Source of the DNA: Dactylorhiza incarnata
Taxonomy: Eukaryota > Streptophyta > Magnoliopsida > Asparagales > Orchidaceae
Assembly (NCBI GenBank): GCA_033032865.1
Contig: JAWHQI010000263.1
Coordinates: 2,806,001-2,870,000, forward strand
Direction of reading: 5' to 3'
DNA: 64,000 nucleotides
Part shown: positions 33,701 through 48,700 of the stretch, one piece after another
Position numbering within the stretch: position 1 is the stretch's first letter
How the letters are laid out: every line of letters starts with the position of its first letter
Position numbers and translations under genes: made by a program
Notes under the pieces: model-generated
Databases searched by the model: none
What the model saw: the letters and a program-made list of their open reading frames with translations, nothing else
What the model was told of the DNA's origin: nothing

Positions 33701-36700
33701 ACTATATGTGAAGAATGCATTCCTTCACAACAATTTAGAAGATGATGTATACATGAGCATTCTCTATGGTTTCTCCCAGACAGAGCAGGGATGCGTCTAC
33801 CACCTTAAAAAAATCATTTTATGGTTTGGAAAAATCATTTTATGGTTTGGTAGACTTCGCAAAGTTATGACCACCTTTGGATACAAACAAGGACATTCCG
33901 GTCATACTCTATTTATCAAACGACAACGGAAAAAGGTACATGTTTTCATTGTACCTGCGGATGATATTGTTATCATACAAGATGATACTGAGGAGATCGC
34001 AAGGCTGCAAACACACTTGTGCAAGGAATTTGAGATCAAAGATTTAGGTAAATTGAAGTACTTTTTGAGATTGAAGTTGCAAGCTATAGTCGAGAAATTT
34101 TTTATATATTTCAACATAAGTATATCTGGATCTTTTAGAAGAAAATGGATCTGAACCTATGGATACCCCCATTGAAGTTAACCGAAGGATAAATAAAATT
34201 ATGGCGATTGACATACGCCACACCCAATTTCTATTCGCAGCCTTTTGATATACACAGCCCATAAACCGCTACGTGCACACCATGTTGTTATTCATAGCCC
34301 AAAACAAAAACAAAAATTCACATTCAAATTTCTAAATTTCAACTACACATTCATGCACAACACCAGGATAGGAAGAAAATATATGTCATTAGGAGCTTAA
34401 CTGATCCATTCTATCCAGTTGTTTCATCTTTCAAGAGGTTTATATATTTTTTACGAGTAATGAAATTGAAATTACTAAGTTCATTCCAAATTTACTGTTG
34501 TGGGTTTAAAATTGAAATATTTTGAGCTATTGTACTTTCATTGTTGTAATGTCTTAGTAATTGTTAGGTGTCTTAGTGTAAATGGCCTTTGGAGAGTGCA
34601 AAACGTTTAATTTTTCCTTCCACTTTTTCTAGCATTAGTTACACATCTTGGCCTAGCATTCGAAAGACCTATTTTTCTGGTACTGCTAAGTTATTAATCA
34701 ATATTATTAACTGTGAAAAAAATGAACCCTAAAACAAAACAAAAAAACATGAGAAATAGAGATGGAAAAACGACATAGGGCATTAATAGCATATGTGGAA
34801 GTCACTCCAGTGAGATACCTCCGGTGTTGGTGGCGGAATGGAGAGCTGCCAAAGTCCGGCGAGGTTGCGAAGATGGATTACATTTGGGTGTTGCCATCTT
34901 GTGTAGCATGTACTTGATGTGAATTACAACAACTATATGTGAAGAATGCATTCCTTCACAACAATTTAGAAGATGATGTATACATGAGCATTCTCTATGG
35001 TTTCTCCCAGACAAAGCAGGGATGCGTCTACCACCTTAAAAAATCATTTTATGGTTTGGAAAAATCATTTTATGGTTTGGTAGACTTCGCAAAGTTATGA
35101 CCACCTTTGGATACAAACAAGGACATTCCGGTCATACTCTATTTATCAAACGACAACGGAAAAAGGTACACGTTTTCATTGTACCTGCGGATGATATTGT
35201 TATCATACAAGACGATACTGAGGAGATCGCAAGGCTGCAAACACACTTGTGCAAGGAATTTGAGATCAAAGATTTAGGTAAATTGAAGTACTTTTTGAGA
35301 TTGAAGTTGCAAGCTATAGTCGAGAAATTTTTTATATATTTCAACATAAGTATATCTGGATCTTTTAGAAGAAACTGGATCTGAACCTATGGATACCCCC
35401 ATTGAAGTTAACCGAAGGATAAATAAAATTATGGCGATTGACATACGCCACACCCAATTTCTATTCGCAGCCTTTTGATATACGCAGCCCATAAACCGCT
35501 ACGTGCACACCATGTTGTTAATCATAGCCCAAAACAAAAGCAAAAATTCGCATTCAAATTTCTAAATTTCAACTACACATTCATGCACAACACCAGGATA
35601 GGAAGAAAATATATGTCATTAGGAGCTTAACTGATCCATTCTATCCAGTGTTTCATCTTTCAAGAGGTTTATATATTTTTTACGAGTAATGAAATTGATA
35701 TTACTAAGTTCATTCCAAATTTACTGTTGTGGGTTTAAAATTGAAATATTTTGAGCTATTGTACTTCCATTGTTGTAATGTCTTAGTAATTGCTAGGTGT
35801 CTTAGTGTAAATGGCCTTTGGAGAGTGCAAAACATTTAATTTTTCCTTCCACTTTTTCTAGCATTAGTTACACATCTTGGCCTAGCATTCGAAAGACCTA
35901 TTTTTCTGGTACTGCTAAGTTATTAATCAATATTATTAACTGTGAAAAAAATGAACCCTAAAACAAAACAAAAAAACATGAGAAATAGAGATGGAAAAAC
36001 GACATAGGGCATTAATAGCATCTGTGGAAGTCACTCCAGTGAGATACCTCCGGTGTTGGCGGCGGAATGGAGAGCTGCCAAAGTCCGGCGAGGTTGCGCG
36101 CTCAGGCGAGGGCTAGGCAAGACAGCGCCGAACTGGCGGAATAGGAGAAGAGGCGCTGGTATCGGGAAAAATAAAGGGGCGTTGCGATCATGAAGAGGTA
36201 GGGTTTCTGATTTCTATTTTTAAAACTTAAAGCATGGTCTGCGAATAGCCAGTTTGGGTGTGCGTATATCAATCAGACGAAGATAAATTTGATGCCTCAA
36301 GCTACCAGAGACTTGTGACAGGCTCATATATCTGTCACACACTCATCTTGACATCATATACATCGTAGGACTGTTGAGCAAGTACATGCATGCTCCTAGG
36401 ATCTTGCAAAAATAAGCAGGAGATTTAGTCTTAAGGTATCTCAAGAAGGCTCCAGGACAAAAAATTCTATTATCATGAAATGAGCACTTGAAAATCGAAG
36501 TCTTCGTTGATACTGAATAGGCTGACAATCAAGATGCAATGAAGTTACTAGATTGGCAATCAAGATGATAGGAAGCTTGTCTCTAGTTACTAGGCATTTG
36601 TTGTCGTAACTTAGTAACCGAGTAAAAAAAAGTTGTGGCTAGATCTATTGCAAAAGTCCAATATCTATGTTACAACATTTATGCAACGACCTATGCTTGA

Positions 36701-39700
36701 TATTTATCCTTAATGATCTTGTACTTCTGCCAACAAACATAATATCCTCGTGTTCAAACACCCTATTATTCATTTCCTTTCCTTTCAAACATGACACTGT
36801 AGCCGCTCGCCAGAGGAAGTCACCTCGCCTCTTCTCTACTATCCCCCATCCAATTATTTTGACACCATCCCAAATGGAATTAAAAATAGAAAAATGAAAA
36901 ACAGACGATCTCTAGTCACCACTAACATCTTGCAACACACAAAGGATCTTCAATACTTAGACGATACCTAGCATGATATAAGCATCAATTTATCGGAAAA
37001 AAAATTAATCAAACAGTATGAGAGTATATGCACAACCTTTTTCACCCTAAACTATTGTTTTTCAGGGAACAAGTGACATGTGATGATGAACAAAATCCAA
37101 AATCAAAAAAATCAAAAAAAAGTATTAGTTTGTCCATGCAATAAAATCATGATGACCTATCACTGGCACACATCTATTGAACGAACTCGCGTCACTAACA
37201 CTCATCCGGTGAGCAGAACACTAGAAACCTAATTTATGATTCAAATTGCAGTAAGGTTCCTTTTGTAAGCTCAATGAGAGCTTAAAAGGGCATAGAAAAG
37301 ATAACGGCAAGGACAGACTGAATCCCACATGCGTTCGTTCCACTCTATCTACTTACTATAATGAAATAAAAATAAAAGCAGGAAGAATCCCAAATCTAAT
37401 ATACCTGCTTGACTAACTTATACCCAAGTGCTTTTGTACAAGCAGCAGAAACTATGATGATTACATTTACGGCATAGAGCATAATAAGTGCAATAAAACA
37501 TGCAAAGCATACCATAAGAAGCACATCTTCACAAAAATAATAAAACGAGATTCTGAAACTTAAGCAATCTCAGATCATAAAATAGTGCAAATACAAACTG
37601 TAGCATGTACCTGTAAAGTCTCTCCACGAGGATGCTTCCTAGATGACTTCTCAGGAACATTGACGATCTGCATGGTACTTAGGGATATCATTTGATAGTT
37701 GATTATGCAGAATTACATTACAAAGATTCGACAATGGAAAACAGTCTCCAAATACAAAAAACACAGTAAGAAGACAACCATTTACTGAATGACAGGTTAT
37801 AAAAATGATCCAGGCAGATCTAGCATCAAAAATAAAGTCTCCAATGGGTCGTCTCCGTCCCGTTCATTTCAACTCAATGAACACCTCACTTCTTTCAATT
37901 TATGAGATCTTTGAGCTTGCATATATTGTGTAGTAACTCATACAATGACAAAAATACCAGTTCTAGTAGAAACTATATAGGCCAATTTTTCGACAAGTCC
38001 CCAACAAAAAGATGAATCATCAACGAGTTCTACATTATCTAACATTATACAAATATCTATGGGAGAATTAGCAGCCTTCCAACCAAGAAGGATATTTTCT
38101 TCAAGGTCAGTAACATGTTTCCACAGAGAAAAACACTTCATATTTCATCCAGTCAAACAACTACAACAAAGCACTTATGCAAGTAGTGTGTTACCTTAAA
38201 AGACACATTGTTGGTCATTGCCATTAAGTAAGACATCATCTATACAATCAGTATAACAAAAGTTCACGGTATGTGTTAGGCGAAGATGGAGTGATTAGTT
38301 ATGCTTGTGTGAAGACCAACCTTGGGAAAACATGTACAAATTTTACCAAATCAAGGCTTAGGGCTCTGTGTTCAAGGCCATATATATTCTTGAATGGGAA
38401 AATATGGTGCTCCGCTCAAGTAACATACTCTGATGGTTTTGCATCTAACTGATTCCTAAAAATCATTGTAGACAGGAAATATTTGCATTAATCTATAATA
38501 CAAACCAACCTTGATTGATGGCAACGGATGGGGGAATCCAAGCTGAATTAAGCAGGGAAACTGGAGAGATTGTGCCAAAATAACCAATCTCATAAATCTG
38601 AGTGACGCCTTCTGCACTAGACAAGGCACAGATCGATCCATCTACACATCTAGATGATATTACATAGTAAACACCCACCAAGAGGAAATAGGATCTTCTC
38701 ATGCATCCCACATTCATGAGTCATTTCCAAAGAAGATTCTACAGCCTGCTCTTATGTCTTAGGGAATAGAGATGGACAAGAGAGATTAGATAAAACAACA
38801 TAAAGGGATGAGTAATCAAATGAAAGGTATGAGCGAATGAGATAAGAAATGTGTCACCGCTTACCTTTTTATAGAGAATGTGAAATTAGAGATTTGGAAA
38901 CTCAGCAGTAGGAGGATGCTCAACAAATTCTAATGAAGGTGTATCTGGGCAAGGGCAAGGTCGATTATTAAAAACCTAAAGAGAGGTAAAGCTAGGGATA
39001 AAGGCCTTTGAAAGACAATGAGTAGGCGGTGACTCAATGAAGGTGGATGGTGAGAAAAAATGAGCCTTCTAATGAAAGATAACATTGGCTAACCTGCGAG
39101 GAGTCAGGTAAGAGGATAATAACATCAACTAGGTACCCTCGTATGAAGAGAAAATGTTGTTTGGATGCGAGAGAGTGTAGAGGGGTGATATGTCATTAAG
39201 AATAGATGAGGTGAGGGAATATAATTGATGAGACTACAAGTTGTTAAAATGGCATTCCTCAAAACTAATGAGGTACACACATATGAAACATAAACACATG
39301 GAAATATTAAGAATGGAGGCTCTTGTGTTCAGTAAGTTTGATCGAGATGCATAAGTACACAATGTTATAAATATTAATATTTTTTACTTTGTTCTATCCC
39401 TATGTAATAACCCCCTACTATATGTAGAGGGCCTCTCTCTTTTCACGTAATGAAAAAAGCATTTTTTCTAACATGGTATCAAAGCTCTAGTCGCTCGATA
39501 CTTGCACCGACTCTCATCTTCCTCAACACAGATTGGCGAACGGGCCTTCTCTTCCCCCCACCGACCCTTCCCCGTCTCTTCCACTGCAGATCTTTCTCAT
39601 TTCTAACAAATCATTCTTATTCTAAACCCGCGCGTACATCGGCGTACTGGACGATCGGCTTCGCCTGATGCCATCTTCTTCGGCAACCGTCCAATTTGTG

Positions 39701-42700
39701 TGATGTTTCCAGAAAAGATTTGTTTCTCCCTCCTCTATTCCATACTAGGAGGATCGATCAATTGATTCATTGGATCTCTCTAAATCATTGTTCGAGTGTT
39801 CTTCTCCTCCAATGGCTTCCATGCCTAAAAAGAGTTCTACATCCTTATTCAGGCATCTAATGACTTCGAACATTAAGAGTTTAATGCTCTAAGATCATGG
39901 GCTGTCCTATTGATGGTATCCCCAAATTTTCCCGGCGATGGGGACTTTCTGGCGATGTTCCGGTGGCCTTTACTGACCTAATCTGAAATTCTTCAGTATT
40001 TTTCGCTCCCCTTATCTCATTATGTCTGATGTGGTTGATTCTCATGATGGCTCACAACCCGATGGATCTACCAGGGTTGGGCACAATCATACCATTCCTC
40101 AAATTATCATTATTCGTCTTGATACTACAAATTATCTTCCATGTTCTCGATCTATTAAACAGCCAGGGAAGGCAGCGTCCAGTTGGGAAAATGAGAATCA
40201 AAGAACTCATTGGTTATGTCATGGTTCGTTAATTCCATGTAAGAGGACATTGCACGGAACTATCATATCTTGGATACCACTGCGGACTTTTGAAGTCGAT
40301 AGACCACCATTCGCTTATTATATGGAGTTCACCTAGCTATATCAAGAGTACAACCAGTTTGGCTCCCTCGACCATATTTGTTCAGCTAATGCGGCCATTG
40401 CTCGATCAGATCATTGTTCGGATTCTTGGTCACACTCTTGTCACTTCTTTGACCCAGGCCTATAACATTGTCCAGCAAGAATATGACCGCCGACAGTCTA
40501 GGAGTTCAGAGGTCACCTCTGGTGGTTCTATACTCGCTGCTTCTCATTATTCTGGAGGTACTAATAAACAGGAATTTAAGCCCAAGCCTGCTGACAAAGA
40601 CCACCTAATGTGTGACTATTGTGACAAAAGTCGGCATACTCGTGATACTTGCTTCAAATTGCATGTGTTTCTACCACCTAGAGGTGGCATGCTACCTCGT
40701 GGGAGGACTACTTCAGCCTCAGGCCCTCAACCGATACCAAAATGAAATTTGAGGACATCTCGATGGATTTCATTCACGGATTACCTCGGTGGTTAGATAT
40801 TTGAGCCTCCTTCTCTACCTGGTTCTTTCTCCATTGATAATATAATAACCCTCTGACGCATGATGCAGGGATTATCCTCTGAACCCAGTTCTGGTCCATC
40901 CTCATCATTTGCCCAGTTAGGTACTCCAAGTACTCATTCTACCATCGTGTCGTCTACCACTCATTGGATCATTGATTCTGGGGTCACTAACCATATGACT
41001 TGACAAAATGTATGACTGGACCATCGTCAGGTTTTCTTTCATATTCTTCATTGTCTGGCAAAGACAATGTAAGCATTGTTGATGGAACTCTTTCCTCAAT
41101 TGCGGGAAAAGGATTCATCAATTGCTCCTCTGACCTTGGCTTCTACTCTACACATCTCAAGGAAAAGGAGTTACAGAGGGGGAGTGTGACCACTTCCAAG
41201 GAAAGGAGTTGCAAGTGTACACTAGGAGAAGCAAGAGATCAAACACTCAGTCTCATTCCACAATACCAGAACCAATGCCAGATTTGTCTTCAACGCTCAT
41301 AGTTACATATTACTCTCAGAAAAGGTATTTGTTCATCCAGCCAACATCATTCATCTAACTACGCTCATATTCCTCTCTAACCGCATCCCATAAAGCATTT
41401 GTCGCTTCTCTATCCTTTGTGTCTACTCCCATTACATGACAGGAAGCACTTGGACACCCAAAATAGACAAAGGTAGTGATGGAGGAAATGCAGGCTCTTG
41501 AAAAGAACAATATATGGGACCTGGTAGATCTCCCTGAAGGCAAGAAGGAAATTGGATGTCAATGGATCTTTACGATAAAGCAGAACTCGGAAGGTATTGT
41601 GGAATGGTTCAGGGATGGTTGGTGGTGAGAGACTACACCCAAACTCATGGTATTGACTATAAAAAGACATTTGCTCCAGTGGAAAAATGAATTCAGCCAT
41701 CTTATTATCCCGTGTCACCTACAAAGGGTGGGATATTCAATAAATGGATGTAAAAAATGCCTTCACGGTGAGCAGGAAGATGAAGTCCATATGTCAATGC
41801 CTCCTGATCTTGTCCCTAGCGGATCAAAAGGGAAGGTTTGCACATTGAAGAGAGCACTTTATAGATTGAAACAATCTCCCAGAGCTTGGTTTAGGAGATT
41901 TCACAAATTCATGACATCTTTATGCTATACCCAAAGTCATGTCGATCACACTTTATTCATCTAACGAAAAGAGATGAAGTTGACTCTCTTTATTGTGTAT
42001 GTTCATGATACGTTTATTACAGGTAACGACTTGGATGAGATCCACACTCTGAAATAGAACTTGCTAGTGAATTTGAAGTGAAGGATTTGGAAGAGTTAAG
42101 ATATTTTCTGGGAATTGAGGTAGCAAGATCAAAATATGGGATTCATATTTCCCAGCGAAAATACGTCCATGAGTTACTTGAGTAGTTAGGATTGAGCGGT
42201 TGTAAGCATGTTGATACCCCCATTTAAGTCAACTACAAACTAGGAAGAGATGATAGGGAGTTAGTGGAAGATATTACGAATTATAAAAAATTGGAAGGAA
42301 AATTGATCTATCTATTTCATACTCGCCCAGACATTGCATATCGCCATATGCAGTAGGAGTTGTAAGTCAATATATGCATTCTCCTAAGATCAGGCATCTC
42401 GATGTTGTCCCCAGAATTCTAAAGTATTTGAAAACCTCTCTGGTAGAGGCATTCTATTTTCACCTAGCAATAACTTAAATATTGAAGTGTATACTGATGT
42501 TGACTTGGATGAGTTGGTGATATGAAATCTACAGCAGTATATTGTTCCATTGTTGGGGCTAATCTAGTCACTTGGAGAAGCAAGAAACAGTGCCTCATGG
42601 TACATGTGAAGGGATGTGTATTTGTACTCTCATGAATGATCTTGGCTTACTGAAAAATGGCCCCTTCAACTTGTACTGTGATAACAAGGCTACAATCAGT

Positions 42701-45700
42701 ATAGTTCATTACTCAGTCCAGTATGATCGCATCAAGCATGTCAAAGTTGACCGACATGTCATTAACGAAAATATTATGGAAGGAATTGTATACACTCCTT
42801 TTGTACATCTGGAGGGACAGCTTACAAATGTTCTTCCTAAAGGATCGAGCGGAAAAATATTTATAAATTTTATTAGCAAGTTGCGTACGAGGGGGTGTTA
42901 GAAGTATTAATATTTTTTACTTTATTTTATTATTATGTATTAGCGCCGACTAGATGCAGAAGGCCTCTCTTTATTCACATAATGAAAAAGTTATATTATC
43001 TAACACAAAATTTAATGAATAATATCATGATCATAAATGCTATGGAGAAGATATGGGTTGTAATTGTTGGAACATATGTTCCGCATATCTTGGTTTGAGA
43101 ATAACAAATCTCAGTTTGTATTTAATCAAGCTTGTGTGTGTTTATGGTGTGCAGGACATGTACAATCACGCATTGAAAGAGGATAAAAGACGGATGTCGT
43201 GCTCCGAATTAAACACTACTGCAGGGAGGTATACGCTACGTTTTGAAAGGCGCAAGGCGCACCGAGGCGCAAAGGGGTCGTGGATCCTAGGCGCAAGGCG
43301 CAGGCGCGCGCCTGAGGCACGTGAGGCGCCAAAATGTAAAAAAGATAAAATGTAGTTAATTAAATACAAAATACACATAAAATACATCTACCACCATATC
43401 AACACAGTAGAATTAATGCATTTAGTATCACATAATGTTACCTGGCATTCCAATCTGACATTGAAGCAATCTCAGCTTCAGTCCTACTCTCTTTTGAAAT
43501 AAAAATCTTTGTTTTGTCATATAATAAATTCAGGGTAATAACAAATTACCGCACTAGAATAATTCAGAGTAGTAAGCAATAACAAATAAACATGTCACTA
43601 TGTAAACAAAACCAAAAAAATGTAAGTCTGCCAAATATTATCACAAATACAATCACAAACATCAAAAATATGAAAGATGAACGATCCATAAAAGTTCAGT
43701 ACTATCAAATGCATGGATCTGCATATATGTAGAATAGAGGAAAGATCCATAAAATCTCCATATGCATGATCTGCACAAAGGTAATCACAAAAAACACTTG
43801 TTAAGCAGCGTCCAGCAGCGTCAGATGAGGAGCATTGTCGATAAGAAGGTTAGCGCCAGGTGAGAGGTTAGCGTCAGATGAGGAGCACTGTTCAGCAGCG
43901 TCAGCCTACCAGCGACGAGAGGAGAAGCCACCAGCGGCGAGAGGAGCAGCCAGCAGATGAGCAGAGACGGCTAACCTACCAGCGGCGAGAGGAGCAACCA
44001 CCGTTAGCCAGCGGCGAGAGGAGCAGCCACCATCTAGCGGCGGTGAGAGGAGGAAAGGTAGCAGCGGCGAGAGGAGAAGGCACCGTCGATAAGAACAGAG
44101 GAGAAGGCACCGTCGAGGCGTCGATGGAAATGTTGAGGAGAAGGCACCGTCGAGGAGAAGGCACCGTCAACGAGAGGGAAAAGAAAGGGCTCGCAGAGAA
44201 ATGTCGGAATTGAGCCCTAACTTAAGTTAGATTTTTTAAAGCCCGCAGGCGCGCCTCACGGCGCCTCAAAACCCACTGAGCACCTAAACCCCAGAGCACC
44301 TCGCCCGCCTTTGGCCCTCCGAGGCGCTGTCCACTGCGCCCTGTGCGCCTGGCGCCTCAGGCGCGCCTTTCAAAACGTAGGGTATACATTATCGTTGGCG
44401 ATAGGTTTGATTACCGAATGACAGCTAGCAAATTGCAATTGAATGCAAGGATTGGCGGGATCAAAGTCTATCTTTAGCAAGTGCTACCGTGGCGCGTTAA
44501 CCCAAACGCTCGGCGATAACTATATAGTAACCCCGACAATCAGCAGCTGATTTAAGCGACGAAAGGAGTGAGAGATCTCCTATTAGAGGAATCAAATTCG
44601 ACGCTAACACGGCACGTTAAGTCCTACCGCGTGGCGGTAGCCGTTGCCTAAAACAAGAGATCTGATTCCTTTCCTGGACTAGAAGAGGCGCGAAACTCAT
44701 TCAGGTACCGCGGCGCAGTAAGTCCTACCGTTGGCGGTAGATCACAGTGCTATAAATAGAGTCGTTTCGCTCTTTTTTTCATTCACGATGAAGGACGACT
44801 CCGAACCAACTTCGTAGGGGCTTTCATACACCCTCTTTCCATACGTCCTAAGGCTTCCCTAAAGCTATATTGAAGGATCATAGAAGATTTTGAAGGCGCT
44901 TCTCTACAACGCTTATTCGACGCGCGAAGCACGAACGCAACGACAAAGGCAATCCCTTGTGTGTCTTCATCACCACCTTCAGATATGATAAAGGGAGTCT
45001 TTATTTTTTGAATATCTTTATCAACTTGTATATTCTTTTGATTACTCTTTTGTTGTATGGAGAAATTCGCCTGGTGGTTGGCGACTAGGTTTGTGAGCTA
45101 CTTAGAGGGAATTCGCTCATGGTTGGCGACTAGGTCCATGTGAGGCTTAGCGAGAAATTCGCCTCGTGTGTTAGGCGACTAGATATATGGTGTAGATTGA
45201 GGGGCAGCTCGAGGCCTATCTAGGGAGAGATAGACTACAGTCAACCGGCTCTTAGAGAGAGCCGGTATAGAAACCAAAAAGAGCTTTTTAGATTCATCAC
45301 CTTTGATTCCTAGCATTATAAGAAATCAATTTTTTGTATTCTAAAGATTATTGAAATAAAATCATGTTTCATGTTTTATTTCAAGTTTTCACAAATGTTT
45401 ATCTTGAATATTTTGATCTAATCTTTGACTCAAAAACAAAATTTTATAAATCTCTTATTCACCCCCCCCCCCCCCTCTAAGGGCGTCTAATGATCCAACA
45501 GTAATAAGATGGTTAATAGATCAGATAGACATGAAATTATGGTACATAAACAATAGAAAATCAAAAAGAGGATAGAATGACAACCCCTTCCATAAAGATG
45601 AAAAAGGACTTAACGCGTTGTGATATAACTATGGGCCTATGCACATACCATATTTTGAATAGGCACCACTCTACATAAACAGTTAAATAAAAATCCAGTG

Positions 45701-48700
45701 TCGATGATAAATTTGTGGGAACCACTACTTTTATTCTTATAATTCTTTATATACTAATGTAGGGTAGGTTTGTGAGTGCACAACTATAATGCAATCCTAG
45801 CGTGAAGTGCAGGAAAAGAAAACTCTCTTTTCCCTAACCTAAATGTGACATGCAATGACCAGCGGCTATTTTCACATATAGCAATAGAAGATCAAATTAC
45901 ATGCAAATATTTTAAAGCGAAGCAAAGTAATTTATTTAAGCAAGCGGGCTTTGTCTTTCCTCCGCATGGAGGATCAAAGCGCGAGCGCGTGGTGAATGAT
46001 TATAGCAAGTCAAGGATTACTCCAAAACAAATTCTACAAGTGCAAGAGATCGGAAGAGAAAACATTCACAATCACATAAATAAATAAGATCCACGCAACA
46101 AAAATAATACTCACGAAGGGGAGGTCGTAGCGTGGAGATCCGATGTTCCCAGAGGTAGAGTGATGCATTCCAAAATCTAAAATTGATTTAAAAAGATATT
46201 TTTTGTGTTCAACTTTTAAATTTAGCGGCATAGCTAGATGTCTCGAGTAATGTCACGCGACAATTTAACCAAAGGTTTGTAATCACGACATAGGCGACTA
46301 ACACTTGCCGCTTTCAACAATAAAATCAATTCTTCCACAGGCGTCACAATGAGAGAGAGCGACAATAGATTTTTAACAAACTAACAACAAATGGAAGTGA
46401 GATTAAGTTGGGCAAGCAAGCTCTGAAAATACTAAACGTTGCATGCATTCATGAAAATTGGACTGAGTAATCGAGTTGCAAGATGAGGTGAGGATCATAC
46501 CAATGATGTGTGCAACGATGTGTTCCAGTTGTGACGTAGTGGAGGTTAGGGCTGTTTTCCCGCTGTCCAGAAGCTAGGCCAGAGGGAAAATTGGCTCGGC
46601 CTGGAGAAAATCCCAAAAGTGTGTTGGAGGAGTGTGGAGCTGGCAACTGGCGGTCTGAAAAACTTCAGGGCCGGAGAAACCAGGAGGAGAAGGCTCAGAG
46701 ACAGTCGCTGAGCAAGAAGAAACGCTCCAGCGGCGGTCTGCATTCAACTGGAGTAGGAAGGAACCGATTCAGGATTCACTGACGGCACAGGGCTGGCGGA
46801 AAACAGGTCGCCGGAGCCGGAGAAGGCCACAGGAGGTGTCGACGTGGAGCGAACTCGAGACAGGCGGGCGTGGGGCTCGGTTTCGACACAGGCGACGCGG
46901 ACAATACCGAGCTGAGAAACAGTTCTCTGCTCGATTTCTTTTCCTGTATGTTGTCTTTCACGTCAAGGGGGGTATTAAAAGGTATTTTATAATTTTAATT
47001 GGCAATAAAGGATAGGGGTTTCAGAAGATGACATAAAAGGTCGACAGTTTTAGAAATAATAGATGGAGGAGTTTTTAAACAGGAACCGGCAGGGAAATTA
47101 AACGGAAATGAATAGGGGAATGCTAAGAGTTTGTTTGATATTATAAAACCTGAAACTAAATAAAATTGGCATCGTAAAATATTAATTTCAGATTTAAGAA
47201 ATATTTAATATTTTCATTTCTTACTTGTCCAAAGTAACCCTAGTCCTAATTTGACGAACCAATTTATTTAAGATCTTATTGGTCAGTCACACCAACAAGT
47301 CACACGAACGATTGCGCAAGCGCGGTACAAAACTTCAAGCACTTGAGGAACAATTGATGGGTGTGCAGAGCTTTAAAGACCAAACGGGTGTGGTGGAGGT
47401 GCATGACCCACGTAAATGTATAGATCAAAATGATGAGGAAAATAAGTACAAACTTGTGAAGAAGAATCTGAGTACCTCATTCATTAATGCCTAGAAAGTT
47501 GACCGCGCGTTGGTTAACCCAAGGGTGAGAAAGGTCGTCTTTTCCATATTTTCAGCGTGCATGCAGATCTGGTGATAGTCAAAATGCAGGTCCGACTTCG
47601 AAAATAGACAAGCTCCATGTAGCTCATCTAGTTGCCCATCCACCACTAGAATTGGAAACTTGTCTTTCATGGTCCTGGCGTTCAGCTCTCAATAATCCAC
47701 ACATAACTGCCAAGACCCATCCTGCTTTGACCAAGAGTACGGGTAAGGAAAAGGTAAAATGGTTGGGTCGTATGATCCATCCTACAGCATCCTAATGCAT
47801 TATAGCTCGATTGTATCCTTCTGAAGGAAGGGAAACCAGTTAGATCAAACTATAATTGATATCATGATAGGGAGCAAAAAAATGTCCTAGGACCTGAGTT
47901 GGGGAAGGCCTACTGAATTCTCAAGCAGTGTAGTATACTCCCCCAACACCCTCTCCAAGAACGCATGCTAAGAGGTGTGGGCCTGAATAGTGGTGATGTG
48001 CAAAACGCAATTCCATTTTAAGTTATACCAGCACACGTGGCGAGACTGTAATAAAACTTTGTGGCGAGCATGGAAAGGTCCAACATGATCGGTCCCAGAG
48101 TGCTGAGTATGTAGATCCCAGTACAATGTCGACCCAGCCAGTGGATGACGAAGAGGTCAATCCAGATGGAATCAGGGTAATTTGTGAACCTCCACTTGCA
48201 CATGTATGCATATTCTTGGGCTACGGAGTTGCTTTCTAATGAAGACTATATGCATGTCCTCCTTGGGCTTGATGGGGGGGGCAAACCTTGTGTGTCACTC
48301 CCCAATGAAGTTGTGTATTGTCTGAATTCGCTCGCATTCTAGCGGAGCGATCAGTCGCCCATGTCTGTAACTGCATTGTTTGCAGGCTCCAAGCTCCCTT
48401 CATAGCATGGAGAGAGATTTGTGACTCGTCATCCCCTAGAGGGGTGGCATCCCCATCATTTCTACCTCTAGCCGAATAACTTCTTGAACTGTGTAGGTGA
48501 GTAAGCCTCATAGGAATTGAAACGGAGCCCCATTGTGCAACGCTCCGCCATCTCCACCGGGGTCAATCGACGGATAAAAGGTGGTGGGACAGCGGTTGGT
48601 CCTCATCTCAACCCCCAGGGCGGTAACCTCGTCGATCCGAGAGCTGGTTCCTGGGAGGAGGTGATAGTCATCACGTGTTGTTGGCTCAATCCAACTAAAA

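Larger units (their letters stand above)
31129..37610 (-). other. 6.5 kb CLPX intron filled by copia D
   Basis: The intron lies between the IVNV and IDTK exons. From 31985 to about 36560 it is occupied by degenerate copia D on the plus strand. 31135-31984 and 36570-37610 show no recognisable gene. Confidence 0.8.
39363..43005 (+). mobile_element. Ty1/copia element E with two ~110 bp LTRs
   Basis: 5' LTR 39363-39473 (TGTTATAAATATTAAT...TTTTCTAACA), PBS, gag, protease, RT, RNase H, purine tract, 3' LTR 42896-43005. Flanking five bases are CACAA and CAAAA (4 of 5 match), a decayed target duplication. The LTRs differ at roughly a quarter of positions by eye, so it is old. The integrase is almost wholly missing, and the internal region is only 3.4 kb. 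Confidence 0.85.
43065..45500 (+). mobile_element. solo LTR of a large-LTR copia-like element, with nested hAT
   Basis: TGTTGGAACATATG at 43065 and GATCCAACA ending at 45500 are flanked by identical five-base duplications GTAAT (43060-43064 and 45501-45505). No internal domain is present, so the element has recombined to a solo LTR. The LTR itself is about 1.29 kb; 43237-44380 is a later insertion. Near its end it has the ATTCACCCCCCCC-TCTAAGG block found in large-LTR copia families, plus a TATA box at 44751. Strand is arbitrary but fits the TATA. Confidence 0.85.

Noticed and set aside
34206..34868. A second independent insertion of the TIR element
   Set aside because: It is the truncated copy made by the 1.23 kb tandem duplication, with the same internal breakpoint.
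46449..46961. Possible short host exon(s) in a GC-richer patch
   Set aside because: Frames of 61-65 codons on both strands, no conserved pattern and no convincing splice sites.
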